From Opitutia bacterium (GTDB lineage Bacteria > Verrucomicrobiota > Verrucomicrobiia > Opitutales > Opitutaceae): a stretch of 63,897 nt of DNA. A model generated the notes under the pieces. It was given only the letters and a program-made list of their open reading frames with translations. It made no database searches and was not told the origin of the DNA. Made by a program: the position numbers and the translations under genes. Position 1 is the stretch's first letter, and each line of letters begins with the position of its first letter. Shown piece after piece: positions 59,204 to 63,897 of this stretch. The stretch spans positions 1-63,897 of the forward strand of contig CANIJN010000004.1 in NCBI GenBank assembly GCA_947467625.1, written 5' to 3'.

Positions 59204-60076
59204 TCAGGCCGCCCTTTTCCAGTTTTTTAGGTCGCGGGCGACGGCCTCGTGGACCTCGGTCATGACGATGCCGACGGAGGCGAGCTTGGCGGAGGTCATG
59301 ACGCAGTTGGAGCGCGGGGTCTTCGCGGCGGTGTGCATGAAATCATTTTCGTCTTTGAAAAAAACGTAGTTCTTCGGGCAGACGCCGCTCTTCAGGATGA
59401 GGTCGACGACCTCGTGGGTGGTGACGTGGCCGGGATTGGTGACGTTGTAGGTGCCGAAGGGGACGCGTTTTTCCCAACAGGCGAAGGTGGCGGCGACGAA
59501 TTCCTCGAGTTGAGAAATGGAATTTTCCGCGGCGAGGAGCGTCTGGTAGCGCATCAGCTTGGTGAGGTAGTTGCGTGGGTTTTCCTCGTGGTTGAAGGGA
59601 ATGCGGAGGCGCCACGTGTAGACGTGGGGCGTGCCGGCGAGGACTTCTTCACCGAGGGCTTTGGTGCCGCTGTAGAAAGAGCAGTTGTTGGTACGGAACG
59701 TAAAATTAGGTGTGTCCGTCTCGCTGAAGCCGGTGCCGTCGGGACGGGAGCCGGTGTAGATGCAGCCCGAGGAAACGTGTCCCCACGGGACGCCAGCGTC
59801 GGTGCAGGCGGAGGCGACGATGCCAGGAAAGACGCCGTTGCCGAAGAGGCATTCCGCGCGGTGGAGTTCGCAGGCGTCGACGTTGGGCTTACCGGTGTAG
59901 CCGGCGGCGTTGATGAGAAACTCGGGCCGGTCGCGGAGGAGGGCGTCGCGGAGGACGGCGGGGTTGGTGTAATCCACGTCGGCGCGGCGCAGATTGCGAA
60001 AGGGGATACCTTTGCGCGCGAGCAGCGACTGATAAGCTTGGCCGACGTAACCGGAACCACCGAGCAGATAAATCAT
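59204..60076 (-). CDS. Sugar-nucleotide epimerase/reductase, similar to plant UER1/NRS-ER (bifunctional dTDP-rhamnose synthesis)
   Basis: 290 residues from the ATG at 60074-60076. Rossmann start IYLLGGSGYVGQAYQSLL; FLINAAGYTGKPNVDACELH, SGCIYTGSRPDGTGFSETDT, SFYSGTKALGEEVLAG (Tyr near 135, Lys near 139), NPRNYLTKLMRYQTLLAAEN, YNVTNPGHVTTHEVVDLILK and TPRSNCVMTSAKL. These blocks match the plant bifunctional 3,5-epimerase/4-reductase (UER1) better than bacterial RmlD. In UER1 a Cys and a Lys serve the epimerase step, as I recall; equivalents are Cys near 105 and Lys near 173. If so, it would replace both RfbC and RfbD. The first of the operon rfb genes. Confidence 0.85.
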   Translation of the reverse strand: MIYLLGGSGYVGQAYQSLLARKGIPFRNLRRADVDYTNPAVLRDALLRDRPEFLINAAGYTGKPNVDACELHRAECLFGNGVFPGIVASACTDAGVPWGHVSSGCIYTGSRPDGTGFSETDTPNFTFRTNNCSFYSGTKALGEEVLAGTPHVYTWRLRIPFNHEENPRNYLTKLMRYQTLLAAENSISQLEEFVAATFACWEKRVPFGTYNVTNPGHVTTHEVVDLILKSGVCPKNYVFFKDENDFMHTAAKTPRSNCVMTSAKLASVGIVMTEVHEAVARDLKNWKRAA

Positions 60077-60187
60077 AGAGGAAACAAGCAAAGGGGCGCG
60101 GGACGGGGGAACAAGGGTTTTTTAGGGAGAAGGGCGAAGGCGGCTGGTCGGCTGCGCCGCTGTGCTGCTCGCGATGATGAAGGTGGA

Positions 60188-60224
60188 AAAGAAAAACCGC
60201 CATTCCTGGGGAGGGATGGCGGTT
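60188..60224 (-). terminator. Rho-independent terminator after the Oar-like receptor gene
   Basis: Stem AACCGCCATTCC (60195-60206) pairs with GGGATGGCGGTT (60213-60224), allowing a T-G pair, with a 6-base loop; on the minus strand the run TTTTTC follows. Lies about 50-85 bases after the receptor stop at 60272. Confidence 0.82.
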
Positions 60225-60271
60225 GGAAACTGCAGCGAAGAAGGAAGCGGGTGGTCCGCCCGCGCTGGCCG

Positions 60272-63200
60272 TTAGAATTTCAGCTTGGCGCCGAATTGGA
60301 GACGCCAGCGGGATTGGACGTTTTCGAAGACGAAATTGCTGTTCGGGACGGGTGAGTTGAAAGTCGGCGCGATCTTGCCGGCGGCCGTGTAAGTGGCGCC
60401 GCCGAGATTGAGACGGCGGAAGACGTCGTTGCTGATCAAAATCGGCTCCTCGTAGTAGTTGAACAATTTTTTGCTGAGGAAGGAGCCTAAGTTGACGAAG
60501 TCGGCGAACACCTCCAGCTGCACGTGCGAGTGGAGCGGGATGGTCTGCGAAATCTTGAAGTCGAGGCGGTTGACCCACGGCTGCCGGAAGGCGTTTTTCG
60601 GAGCGAAGTCACCGGCGAATTTTGCGAGACCGCGAGTGTTGATAAAATCGAAGTAGGCTGCCTGCGTCGTGGCGGACATTCCGGAAAAATCGAAGCGGGC
60701 GTCGGCCGGGCCGGACGGGACGGCGACGAGATCGTTGTCGGCGCGGCTGTCGCCGTTGAGGTCGGTGTTGTACACATAGCTGAAGGGATTGCCGGAGCGA
60801 CCCTCGTAGTAGAGGGACGTGAGCGTCTTCCACTGTTTCTTGAGCTCGAATTCGCGGGTGAGTGTGAGCTGGAAGCGATCGCGGACCTCGAAGTCCGAGT
60901 GGGCCTCTTCGACGGCGCCCTGATTGAAGACGGGGTTGCGCTGCCAAGTGCCGGAGGCGGTCGTCTGGCCGAAGGCTTGGGCTTCGGTGGAGCGACCGCG
61001 GGTGTAACTGAAGTTGGAGGCCCAGCGGTTTTTCAGGGGACGGTCCCACATGAACGTGAGGTAGCCGGATTCACCGGTGGCGCGTTGGCTGACGTGGTAG
61101 ACGTTTACAAATTCGGCGAAGCGGGCGTTGGCGATCGTGCTGGGGTTGCCGGCGAAGCGCTGGCGACCATCGGCGCCGCGCGTGGTCGGACGGAGGTTGT
61201 CGTTGGTGACGAAGAGGGTCTTGTCGTTGTAAGTTTGGACGAACTCGAGCGACACGATGGAGTCGAAGAGCGCGAGTTTGCGCTCGACGGCGAGGTTGCC
61301 GCGCCAGACGGACGGGAGTTTGATTCTGTCGTCGCTGAGATTGATCTCGTAGCGACCGCCGGCGGGGATCGCAGCGGCTGAGCCGATGGCGTTGGCGGGA
61401 TCAAAGGTGCTTTGCACGTACGGGACGAGGCCGGCGGGGGGCGTCAGGATGTTGAAGCGGCCGACGCCGGGATTCGAGTAGGAGTTGGAGAAGAACACCC
61501 ACGGCGCGCGGCCCATGAAGTGGCCGACGCCGCCGCGAAACTGGACGGTGCGGTCGTCGGTGGGCGTCCAATTAAAGCTGAGACGCGGCGAGACGGTGGA
61601 AGTGCCGTCGACCGTGCCGTCGTTGCGATAGCCGAAGCGATCGAGGAAGAGTGGGTTGAACGGGGGGCGGGTGCCGCTGGCGACCATGTCGTAGCGGAGG
61701 CCGGCGAGCAACGTGAGGCGCGAGTGCACGTTCCATTTTGCTTGGCCGAAGAGGCCGGTGACGGCGGATTTGCTGACGTCGGCGGGCGGGGTGCCCTGCA
61801 CGTAGAAGGCGCGGCTGAACGAGCTGATCGTGTCGGCCTGGAAGGCGGCGAGGTTGGCGAAGTCGAAGAGGCCGTAGGAACCGGCGCGGAAGAGATTGTA
61901 GAAATCGTTTTCCTCGCGGTCGAAGCCGCCCGAGAACGTGAAGTCTTTCCAGAAATAATCGCCGGTGGCGCTGTAGCTCTTGGTGTCGACGAAGACCTGG
62001 TTCCCCTGGCGAAACTGTTCGGTACCGGCGACGAGGACGCCGTTGGTGACGGGATTGCCGCCGCGATCCAGACCAGGGAGGCCGAAGATGTGGATCTCAG
62101 GCAGGGTGGCGACGGTGGGGGTGAGCTGGTCCTGCTGGATGGTATTGAAGCGGACCTCGGTTTTGAAGTCGGGCGACCATTGGCTGAAGAGCGAGGTGGC
62201 GAGGGTCTTTTCCTTGCGGCTCTGCGCGTAGAAGTTCGAGGAGTAGGCCGTCGTGGCGCCGCCCGCGAGGGACACGCCGTTGAACGTCGTGCTGCCGTAG
62301 CTGCCGAATTGAGGTACGGTGCCCTCGGTCTCGCTGTAGCGGACGGAGAGGCGCTGGCCGGTGATGATATTCCAGTCGAGCTTGGCGAGTTGCTTTTTGT
62401 CTTCGGACTCGTTGGTGGCGTTGCCGCCGACGGTGCCCCACGGGGAGGTCTTGCCGCTCTGGGTATTGATCTGGGCGAGGCGGGCATCGACGGCGCTGAC
62501 GGTGGCTGCGGAAGGCGTGAAGCCGGCCTGCAACGGAGCCGTGATGCGGTTGAACTTCTCGTAGTTCAGGAAAAAGAAGAGTTTGTTTTGGATGATGGGG
62601 CCGCCGAGGGTGGCGCCCATGGTCGTGCGTTTGAGCGCGGGGACGATGCCGAGTGTGGGGCCGGGGGCGATATCGGCGCCCTGACCGCGGAGGCCGAAGA
62701 TCCGGTCTTTGGAGAGGAGGTAATAGGCCGAGCCGTGGAACTGGTTGGTACCGCTCTTGGTGACGGCGTTGATGGAGGCACCGGTGAAGCCGCTCTCGCG
62801 GGCGTCGTAGGGGGAGACCTGCACGGAGAGCTGCTCGAGGGTGTCAACCGAGAGGGGATTGAAGAAGGAGGCGAGGCCGCTGCCGTTGAGACCGAACTGA
62901 TCGTTGATGCGGGCGCCGTCGATGAGGATGGAATTGTAGCGGTTGTTTTGGCCGAGGGCGGTGAGGTGAGCCTCCTCACGGTCGTTGGCGCTCGACATCG
63001 AGCGGAGCGTGACGAACGGCGAGGCGCTGATCACATCGGCGAACGAACGCTGCGTGGTGGGTTTGGCGGCGAGGCGGGCGGCGTTGAGGAGGCTGCCGGC
63101 CCCGGTGGCGGCGGAGTCGAGTTCGTTGGACTCGCCTTTGACGGTGAATTTTTCGAGCGAAACGATATCACCGGCCGAAGGTGTGACCGCGAAATTCACC

Positions 63201-63547
63201 TCGACCTCGGAGCCGAGCTGAGTGGTGAGATCGGTGCGTTCGGCGGCCTTGAGGGACGTGCCGCTCACGGTCACGGTGTAGGGGCCGCCGGAGATCAGTC
63301 CGCGGAAATTATAGCGGCCGTTCTCGCCGGTGGCGGCGCTGTAGGCGGTGCCCGTGGGAGTGTGAGTGGCGGTGACGGCGGCACCGGCGACCAGCTTGCC
63401 GCTGGTGTCGCGGACGACTCCGGTGATACCCGAAGTGATGATGCCTTGGGCAAAGGCTAGCGGCGCGAGCGCTAGGCCGAGAATCGCGAAGGCTGCGCAC
63501 ACAGAGCGGGCAGTCGTCGCGAAGGATGAGCGGTGAGACGAGTTCAT
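60272..63547 (-). CDS. Oar-like TonB-dependent receptor with carboxypeptidase-regulatory domain
   Basis: 1091 residues. Signal peptide (AAFAILGLALAPLAFAQ), CarboxypepD_reg domain (ITGVVRDTSGKLVAGAAVTA and AATGENGRYNFRGLISGGPY), a plug with FADVISASPFVTLRSMSSAN and NRYNSILIDGARINDQFGLN, then a roughly 800-residue beta-barrel ending WRLQFGAKLKF. The FFFLNYEKFNR and GGFDREENDFYNLFRAGSY stretches are Oar-type. Outer-membrane receptors of this kind import glycans, siderophores or peptides, or act in adhesion; the ligand is unknown. Good terminator after the stop. The start is an ATG at 63545-63547. Confidence 0.92.
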   Translation of the reverse strand: MNSSHRSSFATTARSVCAAFAILGLALAPLAFAQGIITSGITGVVRDTSGKLVAGAAVTATHTPTGTAYSAATGENGRYNFRGLISGGPYTVTVSGTSLKAAERTDLTTQLGSEVEVNFAVTPSAGDIVSLEKFTVKGESNELDSAATGAGSLLNAARLAAKPTTQRSFADVISASPFVTLRSMSSANDREEAHLTALGQNNRYNSILIDGARINDQFGLNGSGLASFFNPLSVDTLEQLSVQVSPYDARESGFTGASINAVTKSGTNQFHGSAYYLLSKDRIFGLRGQGADIAPGPTLGIVPALKRTTMGATLGGPIIQNKLFFFLNYEKFNRITAPLQAGFTPSAATVSAVDARLAQINTQSGKTSPWGTVGGNATNESEDKKQLAKLDWNIITGQRLSVRYSETEGTVPQFGSYGSTTFNGVSLAGGATTAYSSNFYAQSRKEKTLATSLFSQWSPDFKTEVRFNTIQQDQLTPTVATLPEIHIFGLPGLDRGGNPVTNGVLVAGTEQFRQGNQVFVDTKSYSATGDYFWKDFTFSGGFDREENDFYNLFRAGSYGLFDFANLAAFQADTISSFSRAFYVQGTPPADVSKSAVTGLFGQAKWNVHSRLTLLAGLRYDMVASGTRPPFNPLFLDRFGYRNDGTVDGTSTVSPRLSFNWTPTDDRTVQFRGGVGHFMGRAPWVFFSNSYSNPGVGRFNILTPPAGLVPYVQSTFDPANAIGSAAAIPAGGRYEINLSDDRIKLPSVWRGNLAVERKLALFDSIVSLEFVQTYNDKTLFVTNDNLRPTTRGADGRQRFAGNPSTIANARFAEFVNVYHVSQRATGESGYLTFMWDRPLKNRWASNFSYTRGRSTEAQAFGQTTASGTWQRNPVFNQGAVEEAHSDFEVRDRFQLTLTREFELKKQWKTLTSLYYEGRSGNPFSYVYNTDLNGDSRADNDLVAVPSGPADARFDFSGMSATTQAAYFDFINTRGLAKFAGDFAPKNAFRQPWVNRLDFKISQTIPLHSHVQLEVFADFVNLGSFLSKKLFNYYEEPILISNDVFRRLNLGGATYTAAGKIAPTFNSPVPNSNFVFENVQSRWRLQFGAKLKF

Positions 63548-63664
63548 AGGTTTGGTTAGGTCGGGATGGACAAACCGATGCTTTTCGGGGCGTTAATGAC
63601 CTAAGTCCAGCGCCGAGTAGGGGGCCTTCGGCAACAATTCTGCGACAAGCGAGTGGGGCTTTGT

Positions 63665-63897
63665 CTAGCGCCGACGATAATCCCCGCGGCTGAAGTATTT
63701 CTCCAGCCACACATACATGCAGATAAAGAAGTAGCGGCTGCCCATTTCCTTGATCTTGAGCTTGGCGACGCCGTGTTTGCGGTTTTCCCACGAGATCGGA
63801 GTCAAGGTCCACGAGTAGCCGCGGACGATGGCCTTGAGGGGGAGTTCGACGGTGAGGTTGAAGTGCGGGGCGATGAGCGGGCGGCAGCCTTCGATGA
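63665..63897 (-). CDS. C-terminal end of a GT2 glycosyltransferase (cut by window edge)
   Basis: Only the last 76 codons lie in the window, ending at TAG 63665-63667. The translation contains FNLTVELPLKAIVRGYSWTL, ENRKHGVAKLKIKEMGSRYF and FICMYVWLEKYFSRGDYRRR. The G-x-A-K-L-K-I-K-E-M-G-S-R-Y-x-F ending is typical of bacterial GT2/DPM1-like polyprenyl-phosphate glycosyltransferases. Separated from the receptor gene by 117 bp. Confidence 0.75.
   Translation of the reverse strand, partial: IEGCRPLIAPHFNLTVELPLKAIVRGYSWTLTPISWENRKHGVAKLKIKEMGSRYFFICMYVWLEKYFSRGDYRRR

Noticed and set aside
61412-63460. 682-aa plus-strand open frame opposite the Oar-like receptor
   Set aside because: Antisense shadow of a real receptor gene; Gly/Glu/Val/Ala-rich with no domain.
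1-63897. CRISPR arrays, tRNA, rRNA, insertion-sequence transposases
   Set aside because: None were seen: no regularly spaced direct repeats, no transposase-like reading frames, no tRNA-like cloverleaf found by eye in the intergenic gaps. A covariance-model search would be needed to exclude small RNAs.

Overview
The window is GC-rich, densely coded bacterial chromosome. Its gene content suggests a member of the Verrucomicrobiota, most likely the Opitutaceae. The clues are an unusually long Gre-type factor of the kind known from the PVC superphylum (Chlamydia also has one), large Oar-like TonB-dependent receptors with N-terminal carboxypeptidase-regulatory domains, an ArsR-methyltransferase fusion, weak or absent Shine-Dalgarno sequences before most genes, and many ATGA-type overlaps. 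The taxonomic call is an inference from protein families; no rRNA or tRNA gene was seen.

Region 1 (1-26 kb) is mostly housekeeping. It holds two tandem peptide-binding lipoproteins, three MEP-pathway genes (ispF, ispD, ispE), pyrF, a PTS enzyme I, an ArsR-methyltransferase regulator, the long Gre factor, an RsmB-like rRNA methyltransferase, an aspartyl-protease/PDZ lipoprotein, an MFS transporter, glyA, a low-molecular-weight phosphatase, purD, a 635-residue LOG-domain protein, an FKBP-type isomerase, a threonine aldolase, aroK, queG and a YbgC-type thioesterase.

Region 2 (26-36 kb) looks like a lipid/glycolipid locus. It encodes an ACP fused to a FabZ-like dehydratase, a ketosynthase, a short-chain reductase, an MGDG-synthase-like glycosyltransferase, two GT4 enzymes and, convergent to them, a serine-palmitoyltransferase-like alpha-oxoamine synthase. 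This is the best candidate for an undescribed system: a FAS-like module that could feed an alpha-oxoamine synthase to make a glycosylated sphingolipid-like or other amino-lipid.

Region 3 (36-60 kb) is an envelope-polysaccharide region. It has several GT4/GT2 enzymes, four large polytopic membrane proteins (three sharing a C-terminal beta-rich domain), a flippase-like UPF0104 protein, two methyltransferases, an NDP-sugar epimerase-like protein lacking the usual catalytic Tyr, and a rhamnose operon. That operon has rfbA, rfbB and a plant-UER1-like bifunctional epimerase/reductase, with a toxin-antitoxin-like pair and a frameshifted four-helix-bundle gene inserted. A decayed hydrolase pseudogene and a TonB-dependent receptor lie in the middle. 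The window ends with a large Oar-like receptor (60-63.5 kb) and the C-terminus of a GT2 glycosyltransferase.

Many long open frames antisense to real genes are artefacts of the strong GC bias and were left out.
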